Shown here piece by piece: positions 51,298 through 59,660 of a DNA stretch of 64,000 nucleotides. The notes below the pieces were generated by a model, which worked only from the letters and a program-made list of their open reading frames with translations, had not been told where the DNA came from and ran no database searches. This DNA comes from Tatumella ptyseos (GTDB lineage Bacteria > Pseudomonadota > Gammaproteobacteria > Enterobacterales > Enterobacteriaceae): NCBI RefSeq assembly GCF_030552895.1, contig NZ_CP130649.1:310001-374000 (forward strand), written 5' to 3'. Each line of letters begins with the position of its first letter. Within the stretch, counting starts at the first letter, position 1. The translations under genes were made by a program, and so were the position numbers.

Positions 51298-51324
51298 ATG
51301 AACATATGAACAGATATTAATATA
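51298..51324 (-). promoter_or_regulatory. Candidate ArsR/SmtB-type operator upstream of zitB
   Basis: ATGAACAT followed by ATGAACAGATATTAATATAT contains TGAACA-N2-TATTAA (51307-51320), close to the SmtB-family half-site pattern TGAACA..TGTTCA with a duplicated left half-site. It lies 30-50 bases before zitB. Confidence 0.5.
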
Positions 51325-51354
51325 TAGCGGGCAGTAGAGAAAGGAGTATTTTGC

Positions 51355-52107
51355 TTAACGCTCTGCAGAGCATCCTTGAAAAGCTTTTGTCCGTTTACGG
51401 CACAGCACGCGGATCAAGGTCAGTAAGGAGACGGCAAGTAAGATGGATCCTGCAAGAATAAAGGCATTCATCCCAAACCATTCGTAACCTAAAATACCGA
51501 TCAATCCCCCTATAAAGAAGGAAATGAATGAGGTCACATAGACGCTCAGGAGATAACGGAACTGCTTCATTTGTGCCGGAGGATGGCGCATGATCGGGTG
51601 CAACAGCAGGTTAGCCAATACAATCCCTGCATCGGTTAAAGTACCTGTCACATGCGTGGTGCGTACTTTCCCTTGCGAAAGCTGGGTGGAAGTCGCGTTA
51701 TGCGCACCGAGCAGAAAGCTTAAGCCAAATAGATAGTAGCCGTGCTGTAAGTCTTGGGGATACCAGAAGCCAACGACGACTGGGGCAATAAGCAGTATGC
51801 CTTCGATTAACAAGATATGTGCGTAAATAGTCCGAACATTCAATTTTTTCGCAAAGGATACCGCAACCCGTGAAGTAAAGGCGCCTGCTAGAAAACAGGT
51901 AAGCAGTAAAATGAGTGGGATCATCTCTAATTTATCCCACTGTAATAACTCTTGAGAAAGCTGTGTCGCATTGCCCGTCATATTCGAGGGGAACAGACCA
52001 AACGCCCCCAATGCCAATACATTCAGCATTCCTGCGCATCCCGCTAACGCTACGGCAAGCTGGCGGTCTTCGTTACCGGTACGGCCAGATTTTTTATCTA
52101 TAAGCAT
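51355..52107 (-). CDS. DUF1275 (YoaK-like) membrane protein
   Basis: A 250-residue protein with about six helices and the family hallmarks NMTGNATQL (about 42-50) and VRTTHVTGTLTDAG (about 148-161). Function unknown. GGGAGGG precedes the ATG. It lies 67 bases after the semiSWEET gene on the same strand and might be the last gene of that operon. Confidence 0.88.
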   Translation of the reverse strand: MLIDKKSGRTGNEDRQLAVALAGCAGMLNVLALGAFGLFPSNMTGNATQLSQELLQWDKLEMIPLILLLTCFLAGAFTSRVAVSFAKKLNVRTIYAHILLIEGILLIAPVVVGFWYPQDLQHGYYLFGLSFLLGAHNATSTQLSQGKVRTTHVTGTLTDAGIVLANLLLHPIMRHPPAQMKQFRYLLSVYVTSFISFFIGGLIGILGYEWFGMNAFILAGSILLAVSLLTLIRVLCRKRTKAFQGCSAER

Positions 52108-52174
52108 AATTTTACCCTCCCTACCAGAGTAGGAGCTTTACAAAGACCGATTTTCTTATAAGGAAGGCACCTAA

Positions 52175-52648
52175 TTAATCAGTAAGTTCAGTAGCAGACT
52201 GACTTTTCTTACTTTTCTTAGCCGCGCGAGCGTTAAGCGTTCGTTGTAAAGGACGCAAGCTATATATTCGTGGTTTTAATACAACACGGTGCATTCGACG
52301 AATCCGGCGACCTCGTTTAATTAAGCGTGGTCGTTCTAACCATAATTTTAAGCCGATCACCGTGATAGCGAGCAGAGCGGTAATGCCGTTTGCCATCATG
52401 ACAGGGATATCGTGGACGCGTAAGCCATACCCCGTCCAGCAGGCGACGCCGAAGAACAGTGCAGACCACATGCCTAAAGAAAGGGCTTTAGTTTCTTTAT
52501 TTTTAACGATATGAAGTACTTGAAGGCAAAACGACCCGGTAGTCACCCAAGCTGCTAATGTCCCCAGCCATACAGGCCAGGGAGTAAGAACCGCTATCGA
52601 TATCAACGCTAGAGCAATAGTTATCGCAACAATAAAAATATTTTTCAT
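52175..52648 (-). CDS. SemiSWEET-type sugar transporter with a basic C-terminal tail
   Basis: A 157-residue protein. After one N-terminal hydrophobic helix it has a three-helix SemiSWEET unit (GTLAAWVTTGSFCLQVLHIVKNK, then ALSLGMWSALFFGVACWTGYG, then MMANGITALLAITVIGLKL). SemiSWEETs dimerise and let sugars pass along their gradient. The usual PQ motif reads LQ here, and about 50 Arg/Lys-rich residues follow, much longer than the roughly 90-residue norm. The gene begins four bases after the dehydrogenase gene, so it is probably translated from the same message. Confidence 0.82.
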   Translation of the reverse strand: MKNIFIVAITIALALISIAVLTPWPVWLGTLAAWVTTGSFCLQVLHIVKNKETKALSLGMWSALFFGVACWTGYGLRVHDIPVMMANGITALLAITVIGLKLWLERPRLIKRGRRIRRMHRVVLKPRIYSLRPLQRTLNARAAKKSKKSQSATELTD

Positions 52649-52652
52649 GATG

Positions 52653-54059
52653 TTATAGGGATTCCCCTAAAGTGCTTTCAACCTGCTTCACCGCCCCACG
52701 TAAATCCTCTGTGAAGGTCGGATGTTCGGCTAAGCTGCCCATCAAGGCGGAGGATTGAGCAAACGCTTTGAGGCTATCCTCTTCAGCAAAGATGCTGTCG
52801 AAAGGAACACTCTCAATCGCCCTATCTTGGTATTCAAAAGGAAGCGTTCCCGCCGCGCGGCGTTGCATAAAGAGATACCACAATGCGACTAATACTAGCG
52901 TCGCCTTGGGGACTTCTCCTTGTTGATAGCGTGTTTTAAGGGTAGGCAAAATAAATTGCTGTAACTTGGCAATGCTATCAGACGACACGCGCTGGTTGGT
53001 ATCGCGTACCTTAGCGTTACTGAAACGATGGAGCGTCGTTTTACAGTATTCATCGAGGTCGATCTGTCCTTTCGGTAGGGCTGCGGTAACGTCTTGCGCG
53101 ATATAGTGACGGATCCACTCTTGAACCTGCGGCGTCAGACTTTCGTCAATAGATTGCGCTCCCAGCAACGCCCCAGCCCAAGCAATCCCGCTATGACTCG
53201 CATTGAGCACACGGATCTTAGCTTCTTCAAAGGGCAGGACATCTTCGACAAATTCAACGCCCACCCGCTCAAGCTCTGGACGACCGGCGATGAAATCATC
53301 TTCGATTACCCATTGTGAGAACGCTTCGCATGCAACCGGGACTTGGTCGTTATCGATGCCTTGCTCGGCCAACCGCTCAAGCAGTGTCTCGTCAGTTTGA
53401 GGGGTGATACGGTCGACCATGCTATTTGGTGTACTGATCGAGCTTTCGCACCATGCGGCTAACGCCTTATCACCTAATGCCGCGATATACTCATTGAGCC
53501 CGGTACGCAGGCAATCGCCATTGTGACGCAGGTTATCGCAATTGAGTAAGGTAATGGGACCAGCTTGTGTCGCTAAACGTTGCCGTAAAATCGCCACAAG
53601 TACACCGTAGACCGTAGAAATAGCATTGGATTCCGCTAACTCTTGAACGATGACGGGATGATTTAGGTCAAGATGCCCATCATCTTTCAAGAAATAACCG
53701 CCTTCGGTTACGGTGAAAGAGATAAGTTTTGTTTCAGGATCCGCACCCACTTCGATGAGTTGCGATAAATTTTCATCCCAACGGATCACTTTTTTTATTG
53801 CGGTGATGGTTTGATAATCGATATCGCCATCAGGGCTAATGACTTCAAGGGTATAAACACCTTGTTGACGACCAAGCTGATCAAGCGTGGCTTGGCTTGA
53901 GCTGTTACGAATATTACCTAGAGCGAGTGACCAGCGGGTATCACCCAGTTTATGAAGTTCGTTAAGATACCAGCTTTGGTGCGCACGATGAAAAGCGCCC
54001 GCGCCTAAATGTAGCCATGTTGATTGGTGTGAAGGTGTACTGTGTGATGAAGTTTGCAA
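52653..54059 (-). CDS. Mannitol-dehydrogenase-family polyol dehydrogenase, D-arabinitol 4-dehydrogenase-like
   Basis: A 468-residue long-chain polyol dehydrogenase, closest by eye to Klebsiella DalD (LHLGAGAFHRAHQSWYLN, ITLLNCDNLRHNG, NSMVDRITP, KIRVLNASHSGIAWAG, LVLVALWYLFMQ). DalD oxidises D-arabinitol to D-xylulose with NAD. The start is a TTG with AAGGA six bases upstream. No xylulokinase or arabinitol permease is adjacent; instead a semiSWEET gene follows. The exact polyol is inferred. Confidence 0.87.
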   Translation of the reverse strand: MQTSSHSTPSHQSTWLHLGAGAFHRAHQSWYLNELHKLGDTRWSLALGNIRNSSSQATLDQLGRQQGVYTLEVISPDGDIDYQTITAIKKVIRWDENLSQLIEVGADPETKLISFTVTEGGYFLKDDGHLDLNHPVIVQELAESNAISTVYGVLVAILRQRLATQAGPITLLNCDNLRHNGDCLRTGLNEYIAALGDKALAAWCESSISTPNSMVDRITPQTDETLLERLAEQGIDNDQVPVACEAFSQWVIEDDFIAGRPELERVGVEFVEDVLPFEEAKIRVLNASHSGIAWAGALLGAQSIDESLTPQVQEWIRHYIAQDVTAALPKGQIDLDEYCKTTLHRFSNAKVRDTNQRVSSDSIAKLQQFILPTLKTRYQQGEVPKATLVLVALWYLFMQRRAAGTLPFEYQDRAIESVPFDSIFAEEDSLKAFAQSSALMGSLAEHPTFTEDLRGAVKQVESTLGESL

Positions 54060-54100
54060 AGGGCATCCTTAGTCGCAATCGACAATTGTTACGTTAGAAT

Positions 54101-54112
54101 GTTACTGGTAAC
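54101..54112 (-). promoter_or_regulatory. GntR/LacI-like palindrome upstream of the polyol dehydrogenase gene
   Basis: GTTACTGGTAAC is a near-perfect palindrome resembling the core of gluconate-type LacI-family operators (GTTAC..GTAAC). It lies about 42 bases before the TTG start, a natural place for a sugar-responsive repressor. No such regulator gene is adjacent. Confidence 0.4.
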
Positions 54113-54191
54113 CATAGCACAATTAGTCAAAATGCAAAGTTTTAGGCCGAAATAAGTGATGAATTACGGAATGAGAGGTAACTAAGGCTTT

Positions 54192-54206
54192 ACTTTGTAA
54201 CAAAGT
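54192..54206 (+). promoter_or_regulatory. Perfect 15-bp palindrome upstream of the TerC gene
   Basis: ACTTTGT-A-ACAAAGT, 58 bases before the TerC-family start. It could be an operator or a hairpin in the leader. The factor is unknown. Confidence 0.45.
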
Positions 54207-54263
54207 TTGATAAACAGTAGCCTAACTTAATTATAGACAGGTTTAGACGGCTTCGAGGGCAAT

Positions 54264-54944
54264 ATGGGTGAAATTTTCCAGCATTGGGATTGGGTCGCTA
54301 TCTTAGCGCAGATCTTATTAATCGATTTACTGTTGGGCGGGGACAACGCCGTCGTCATTGCTATGGCATGTCGCGGGTTACCCGAAAATTTACGTCGCAA
54401 AGCGATTGTTATTGGTACGTTGGGCGCGATCGTGGCACGGATTGTGTTGTTGGTCGTTGCCGTTTACCTATTAACATTACCAGGACTGAAATTAGTCGGT
54501 GGCTTATTACTGTTGTGGATTGGCTATAAGTTAGTTTCTGGTGAAGAAGAGGGTGATGAACAAGGAAAAACGTCCTCGAGTCTTTGGAAAACCGCGCTAA
54601 CCATCACTATCGCGGATGTCATCATGTCCTTAGATAATGTGTTAGCGGTAGCCGCCGCGGGTCGGGGGCACTTAATCATTGTGGCGGTGGGCGTATTGTT
54701 AAGTATCCCGATTATTGTCGCGGGGAGTCGCTTAGTCCTACATCTGCTGGATCGTTGGCCAGTCATTATTCTGGCGGGTGGCGCGTTAATTGGCTGGATA
54801 GCGGGTAGTATGCTACTGACGGATCCACTGTTACATCCGTATGTGGCAGGTAAAGACCTCGCCTTTTATGAACATTGTGCAGGGGGAGTGTGTGCGCTGC
54901 TGATCTTCATCATTGGTTGGTTTAAAACACGCAAAAGCGCATAA
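54264..54944 (+). CDS. TerC/YjbE-family integral membrane protein
   Basis: A 226-residue protein with seven predicted helices and the two TerC signature segments LLIDLLLGGDNAVVIAMA (about 18-35) and ITIADVIMSLDNVLAVAAAGRG (about 113-134), whose Asp/Asn residues probably bind metal. Relatives export manganese or act on calcium/tellurite stress. GAGGG lies five bases before the ATG. Confidence 0.9.
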   Translation: MGEIFQHWDWVAILAQILLIDLLLGGDNAVVIAMACRGLPENLRRKAIVIGTLGAIVARIVLLVVAVYLLTLPGLKLVGGLLLLWIGYKLVSGEEEGDEQGKTSSSLWKTALTITIADVIMSLDNVLAVAAAGRGHLIIVAVGVLLSIPIIVAGSRLVLHLLDRWPVIILAGGALIGWIAGSMLLTDPLLHPYVAGKDLAFYEHCAGGVCALLIFIIGWFKTRKSA

Positions 54945-54955
54945 CGAAATAGAAG

Positions 54956-54991
54956 AGGGTGAATCCCAACTAGGGGGTTCACCCTTTTTTT
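54956..54991 (+). terminator. Rho-independent terminator of the TerC gene
   Basis: AGGGTGAATCCC pairs with GGGGGTTCACCCT around a short loop and is followed by seven T. Confidence 0.92.
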
Positions 54992-55010
54992 ATGTGTCGG
55001 TTAACCGAAA

Positions 55011-55886
55011 CTATGCGGTGCCCGTTCCGCCATCAGAACACCATACTTGCCCTGAGGCGAAAGAGTTTTCGTCAGACGCTAAGGTGACATACAGAGGAGC
55101 AATCTCTACCGGTTGGCCAGGACGGGCAAGCGGAGCCTCTTCCCCAAAATGGGCCACTTTTTCTTGCGGCTGCCCACCACAAACTTGTAGCGCTGTCCAA
55201 TAAGGGCCAGGGGCGACTGCATTGACACGAATCCCCTTGGGTCCGAGCTGTTTCGCTAAGGCTTTAGTGAAAGCAACGTTACAGGCTTTGGTCTGAGCGT
55301 AATCGAGAAGGATATCACTCGGTTTAAAGGCTTGAACGGATGATGTATTGATGATTGCCGCGCCTTCGCCTAAATGTGCGACGGCTGCACGAGTAATCCA
55401 AAATGGCGCATAAACGTTAGTTTTGAACGTGGCATCGAATGATTCAGTAGTCAATTCGCTGATGCTCTCACAGAACTGTTGACGGCCTGCATTGTTGACC
55501 AAAATATTTAAACCGCCCAGCTCCTGAACTGCTTTGTCGACTAAAGTTTTACAAAAGGCTTCGTCGGTAATGTCTCCGGGGATAGCAACAGCGTTGCGCC
55601 CTTCAGCTTTGATCAGCTCAATCACCTCTTTGGCGTCACTCTCTTCTGCCGGCAAATAGTTGATTGCCACATCAGCCCCTTCCCGCGCATAGGCGATGGC
55701 GACTGCACGGCCAATTCCCGAGTCCCCGCCAGTAATGAGTGCTTTTTTACCGGCTAATCGATTATGTCCTTGATAACTTTTTTCACCATGGTCTGGTAAG
55801 GGATGCATCGCGGACGCTAAGCCAGGAAATTGCTGAGGCTGTTTGTCAAAAGGCGGACGTGGAAAACGTGTTTTTTCAGTTGACAT
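55011..55886 (-). CDS. SDR-family oxidoreductase, YghA-like (second copy)
   Basis: A 291-residue short-chain dehydrogenase with a 45-residue N-terminal extension, ITGGDSGIGRAVAIAYAREGADVAI, NNAGRQQ and the catalytic YAQTKA pair. It has the same length and layout as the SDR at 45328-46203, so the two are diverged paralogues. The ATG at 55886 has GGGAG six bases upstream; another ATG lies immediately before it. It is divergent from the dihydroxyacetone kinase gene. Confidence 0.9.
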   Translation of the reverse strand: MSTEKTRFPRPPFDKQPQQFPGLASAMHPLPDHGEKSYQGHNRLAGKKALITGGDSGIGRAVAIAYAREGADVAINYLPAEESDAKEVIELIKAEGRNAVAIPGDITDEAFCKTLVDKAVQELGGLNILVNNAGRQQFCESISELTTESFDATFKTNVYAPFWITRAAVAHLGEGAAIINTSSVQAFKPSDILLDYAQTKACNVAFTKALAKQLGPKGIRVNAVAPGPYWTALQVCGGQPQEKVAHFGEEAPLARPGQPVEIAPLYVTLASDENSFASGQVWCSDGGTGTA

Positions 55887-55974
55887 CATTGACTCCCTTG
55901 GTGTGAAAAATGAGAAACCTCCGTTAAGGGTAGACTTAATTACGCGGCTGTGTGGCAAAGTTAACGAAATTTTT

Positions 55975-55990
55975 TGTGATCTTGATCACT
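55975..55990 (+). promoter_or_regulatory. CRP-cAMP site upstream of the dihydroxyacetone kinase gene
   Basis: TGTGATCTTGATCACT matches nine of ten core positions of TGTGA-N6-TCACA. If ACTTAAT near 56034 is the -10 element, the site is centred about 60 bases before the start point, a class I position. It predicts catabolite activation of the kinase, and it may also affect the divergent SDR. Confidence 0.75.
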
Positions 55991-56069
55991 GATGGCAGGG
56001 AGAAAAACACCGAAATGACGATCTTTAGCCACACTTAATGGGCTGACAAATACTTTCAAGGAGCCACCG

Positions 56070-57719
56070 GTGAGCCACTTTTTATTCAATAAAAAAGCAA
56101 CAATCGTCGATCAAGCTATAGAAGGCCTTATCCGTACTTCTCCCCATCAAAATTTAGCGCGACTGAAAACGGACGACGGTCTGCGTAGTGTTGTACGTCA
56201 AGATTGGGACAAGTCGAAAGTGGCTATTATTTCCGGTGGTGGTTCTGGGCATGAACCAATGCACGTCGGTTTTGTGGGGAAAGGGATGTTAACTGCAGCA
56301 GTGTGCGGTGATTTATTTGCTTCGCCTGGCGTTGACGCGATCTTGCACACCATCGTTACCGTAACAGGAAAATCAGGGTGTCTACTGGTAGTAAAAAATT
56401 ATACGGGCGATCGGCTTAATTTCGGTCTAGCCGCCGAAAAAGCACGGGCGCTGGGGTTTAAGGTCGAGATGGTTTTGGTCAAAGACGATATCTCCTTACC
56501 TAAAAATCCTCAGCCGCGTGGGCTGGCCGGGACAATACTCGCGCATAAAGTGGCGGGCTATCATGCCGAGAAGGGGAAATCACTCAAATACATTGTTGAG
56601 CAAACCCAACAGCTACTCGATAACGTCACCACGCTCGGTGTTGCGCTCTCTTCTTGCCATCTGCCCGGTAGTGATGAGCCGGACGGGATCCCGAAAGGAA
56701 AAAGTGAACTCGGTATGGGGATCCATGGTGAACATGGTGTTGCCACGCTCGAGACGCAAAACAGTAATAAAATCGCTAAACAACTCGCCAAAACCTTACT
56801 CAAACATATTGGTGAGGAAGATAACTTACTCCTACTCATCAATAACCTTGGCGGTCTTTCAGTGCTGGAGATGGCACTTGCCACGCAGGAAGTTTTACAA
56901 ACGCCTTTAGCCGATCGAGTTAGTCACATTCAAGGACCCGGCACGCTAGTGAGTGCGCTAGATATGAAAGGGCTTTCTCTGACTGTCGTGCCCCTTAACA
57001 GCAAACTCCTGACAGCACTTGAGGCACCAGTTACTGTAGCCGGATGGTTACCTATCACGGCCTGTCAGACAATGCAGTGGCAAGAGGCCGATGCGCTTCC
57101 TCAAGTTGAACTAGCCAAACCCTCGCAGAATGCGCACGTTGCACAAGTGGTGAAAACGGTTTGCCAAGTATTGATTGATAGCGAGGACGAGTTAAACAAA
57201 CTCGATAGCCAAGTAGGTGACGGGGATACCGGATCAACCTTGGCAACTGGCGCAAGCTTTGTATTAAAAGCCCTTAAACAGAAAAAACTTCCTTTAAACG
57301 ACCCCCAAGCACTGTTGCATTGGTTAGGAGAGAAGATCACGACGCCAATGGGCGGATCGGGAGGCGTGTTACTTTCATTACTCTTTAGTGCCGCCGCGGC
57401 TGCGTACCCGGATACAAAAAATTTAGGGGCGAGTTTGTCTGCCGGGTTACAGAAAATGAAAGATTACGGCGGAGCGGATCAAGGCGATCGCACGATGATC
57501 GATGCTCTTCAGCCCGCTTTCGAGGCGATGGAAGCGGGCAAGAGTGGCGCAGCAGTCAGTAAAGCGGCAACCTCGGGCGCTGAGTCGACGAAAAAAATGG
57601 AAAAGGCCAAGGCTGGGCGTTCATCTTATTTGAATGCAGAAAGCTTGAAGGGGCATATGGATCCAGGAGCCTACGCGGTGAGCAAAGTCTTTGAACAATT
57701 TAAGGATAAAAAAAATTAA
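56070..57719 (+). CDS. Dihydroxyacetone kinase, ATP-dependent, fused DhaK-DhaL
   Basis: A 549-residue single-chain kinase (as in Citrobacter, 552) that phosphorylates dihydroxyacetone or glyceraldehyde with ATP. The DhaK half (1-330) has ISGGGSGHEPMH and the substrate-binding His in GIHGEHGVATLE at about 220. The DhaL half has the Mg-ATP aspartates in LDSQVGDGDTGSTL and GGSGG, and GADQGDRTMIDAL. The GTG start has AAGGAG seven bases upstream. No glycerol dehydrogenase or PTS DhaM gene is adjacent. Confidence 0.95.
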   Translation: MSHFLFNKKATIVDQAIEGLIRTSPHQNLARLKTDDGLRSVVRQDWDKSKVAIISGGGSGHEPMHVGFVGKGMLTAAVCGDLFASPGVDAILHTIVTVTGKSGCLLVVKNYTGDRLNFGLAAEKARALGFKVEMVLVKDDISLPKNPQPRGLAGTILAHKVAGYHAEKGKSLKYIVEQTQQLLDNVTTLGVALSSCHLPGSDEPDGIPKGKSELGMGIHGEHGVATLETQNSNKIAKQLAKTLLKHIGEEDNLLLLINNLGGLSVLEMALATQEVLQTPLADRVSHIQGPGTLVSALDMKGLSLTVVPLNSKLLTALEAPVTVAGWLPITACQTMQWQEADALPQVELAKPSQNAHVAQVVKTVCQVLIDSEDELNKLDSQVGDGDTGSTLATGASFVLKALKQKKLPLNDPQALLHWLGEKITTPMGGSGGVLLSLLFSAAAAAYPDTKNLGASLSAGLQKMKDYGGADQGDRTMIDALQPAFEAMEAGKSGAAVSKAATSGAESTKKMEKAKAGRSSYLNAESLKGHMDPGAYAVSKVFEQFKDKKN

Positions 57720-57746
57720 TCATAGAGCGGCGATTTGATGAACACA

Positions 57747-57775
57747 TGGCACAGCAATTTTTCATCGCTGTGCCA
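57747..57775. terminator. Hairpin between convergent genes at 57.75 kb
   Basis: TGGCACAGC/GCTGTGCCA, nine perfect pairs with an 11-base loop. It lacks a T tract on either side but sits where the kinase gene and the small membrane-protein gene converge. Confidence 0.5.
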
Positions 57776-57780
57776 CGATA

Positions 57781-57918
57781 TTAAACGTCTAGATGAGGGA
57801 ACTGATCCCCAAGACCTAAGTAAGCGTGGACTGCGCAATAACCAAAAAAAGCTAAAACTATAGCAAAAATTGCAATGGAACCGATTTCAAATGCGAGCGT
57901 AAAATGGCGTTTAGTCAT
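57781..57918 (-). CDS. Small single-helix membrane protein, 45 residues
   Basis: MTKRHFTLAFEIGSIAIFAI... with one hydrophobic helix (about 8-33), a short basic N-terminus and a polar tail ending FPHLDV. A strong GGAGGG lies six bases before the ATG at 57918, which is the main support for it being a real gene; the frame also extends upstream without another good start. I do not recognise the family. Confidence 0.65.
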   Translation of the reverse strand: MTKRHFTLAFEIGSIAIFAIVLAFFGYCAVHAYLGLGDQFPHLDV

Positions 57919-58152
57919 AATTCCCTCCAGTACCCAAAAGTCTTTACCCTTTGAGCATAGCAATCTTATTTGACGAAACAAGGCTGTTTTACACTTGGAA
58001 ATATATTAAGAATCCTATTCATATAATCAGCTATTTTAATTAACATTAGTTACTATTTTGAAATAATATCCTCGTGTTCAGTGCGGGTTTTGCTCTAAAA
58101 TGGCGCTCTAGGTGACAGTGCGTCAACATTAAGTTAAACGCCATTACGTATT

Positions 58153-58178
58153 TACATATTTAAATGTATAAATATAAT
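58153..58178 (+). promoter_or_regulatory. Promoter and inverted repeat upstream of the Old Yellow Enzyme gene
   Basis: TACAT-ATTTAA-ATGTA (58153-58168) lies just before an exact TATAAT at 58173-58178. A dyad between the -35 and -10 positions suits an ArsR-type repressor, and such a gene follows the enzyme. Confidence 0.5.
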
Positions 58179-58209
58179 AAGCCTACATTCACTGACTCTT
58201 GAGTACGCT

Positions 58210-59331
58210 ATGCAGCCAACACTCTTTACTCCCCTCGCATTGGGGGAGTTAACTTTACCTAATCGGATTGCACTTCCGCCATTAACTCGCTGTCGTAGTG
58301 CGCAGCCAGGCAACGTGCCTAATGAAATGATGCGTGACTACTACCAACAGCGTGCTAGCGCAGGATTTATGGTCACAGAAGGGACACAAATAGAGCCTAG
58401 AGGGCAAGGATATGCATGGACCCCTGGCATCCATACCGCTGAACAGATTGCAGGATGGCGCCAGGTCACCCAAGCCGTGAAGGCGCAAGGCGGCACACTA
58501 TTTTGTCAGTTGTGGCATGTCGGGCGGGTATCGCATCGCGCATTGCAACCTCAGCAGCAGGCTCCCATCGCCCCTTCAGCGATAGCGGCGACGAATGTAA
58601 GAGTCTTTATCGAAACGGCGCCAGGTGAGGGCGAGCTGGTCGCACCGAGTGAACCGCGGGCTTTAGAGACTGAAGAAATTTCCCAATTAGTCGAAATGTA
58701 TCGCCGCGCTGCGGTCAATGCTAAGCAAGCGGGATTCGATGGTATCGAGCTGCACGCTGCCAATGGCTATCTCATTAACCAATTTCTCTCGGTTCACACC
58801 AACCATCGGTCTGATCACTATGGGGGAAGTTTGACAAATCGGCTACGTTTTCTGAAAGAGGTCGTCGAAGCGGTTTCTACCGTGTTTGATAGTCGCCAAG
58901 TTGGGGTACGTTTCTCACCACTATTTTCGACGACAGAAGAAGACCGTGTCTATTTAGGTTTGGTCGAGCCGGACCCCGCAGAAACCTATCTCACTGCGGC
59001 AAAAATGTTGAATGAAATGAACATTGGTTATCTCTCCATTGCCGAAGCGGATTGGGACAATAGTCCGGCGTTACCGGAGAGTTTCCGTTTTGCGCTACGT
59101 CAGGCATTTACCTCAGTCATTATGGTGGCGGGCCGCTATGACCAGGCTAAAGCTCAGCATGTTTTATCGCAAGGATGGGCTGATTTAGTTGGATTTGGAA
59201 GGACGTTTATTGCGAACCCCGACCTCCCTGAACGTTTGGAGCGTGGGCTAGCCTTAAATCCAGTTGAGTTAAGTTCTTTGTATGGTGGGACGGCGAAAGG
59301 GTATACTGATTATCCAACCATTGATGGATAA
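58210..59331 (+). CDS. Old Yellow Enzyme family NADPH oxidoreductase, NemA-like
   Basis: A 373-residue FMN TIM-barrel ene-reductase, close in layout to E. coli NemA (365). It has LPPLTRCRSAQPG, QLWHVGRVSH, the substrate-binding His-x-x-Asn in ELHAANGYLINQFL at about 180, and the C-terminal YGGTAKGYTDYP. It reduces activated alkenes, nitro compounds or similar electrophiles. The ArsR gene begins 13 bases after the stop, replacing the TetR-type NemR of E. coli. Confidence 0.92.
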   Translation: MQPTLFTPLALGELTLPNRIALPPLTRCRSAQPGNVPNEMMRDYYQQRASAGFMVTEGTQIEPRGQGYAWTPGIHTAEQIAGWRQVTQAVKAQGGTLFCQLWHVGRVSHRALQPQQQAPIAPSAIAATNVRVFIETAPGEGELVAPSEPRALETEEISQLVEMYRRAAVNAKQAGFDGIELHAANGYLINQFLSVHTNHRSDHYGGSLTNRLRFLKEVVEAVSTVFDSRQVGVRFSPLFSTTEEDRVYLGLVEPDPAETYLTAAKMLNEMNIGYLSIAEADWDNSPALPESFRFALRQAFTSVIMVAGRYDQAKAQHVLSQGWADLVGFGRTFIANPDLPERLERGLALNPVELSSLYGGTAKGYTDYPTIDG

Positions 59332-59344
59332 ATGATGAAAGCCG

Positions 59345-59659
59345 ATGCTTGCTGAAAATGCGATGAAACTCTTAACCAACCCATTGAGGGTGGCCATTTT
59401 AACCTGGTTGAAGCAACCTGACGTCGCGTTTGCCGCCTATAGCCAATTGTATCCCTATGAACAATATGGTGTCTGTGCGAGCCTTATTCAGGACAAAGCA
59501 GGGCTTTCACAACCTGCCATTTCCCTCTGTTTAAAATCGCTCCAGGAATTAGGCGTGATTGAAGCAGAAAAAGTGGGAAAATGGACCTATTATCGGCGAA
59601 ACGATAAGAATATTCAGGAAGTCGTCGCGACGATCACCCAGCAATTACAGCAACTCTAA
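59345..59659 (+). CDS. ArsR-type winged-helix regulator, cysteine-containing
   Basis: A 104-residue regulator (MKLLTNPLRVAILTWL; LSQPAISLCLKSLQELGVIEAEKVGKWTYYRR). The CxC and alpha-5 metal sites are absent, but Cys44 and Cys62 are present, so thiol-based sensing of electrophiles is conceivable. It is co-directional with the Old Yellow Enzyme gene, which suggests autoregulation of the pair. Confidence 0.82.
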   Translation: MLAENAMKLLTNPLRVAILTWLKQPDVAFAAYSQLYPYEQYGVCASLIQDKAGLSQPAISLCLKSLQELGVIEAEKVGKWTYYRRNDKNIQEVVATITQQLQQL

Positions 59660-59660
59660 A

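Noticed and set aside
54060..54263. A yybP-ykoY manganese riboswitch before the TerC gene
   Set aside because: TerC-family genes often carry one, but I could not find its conserved motifs here; only a palindrome is visible.
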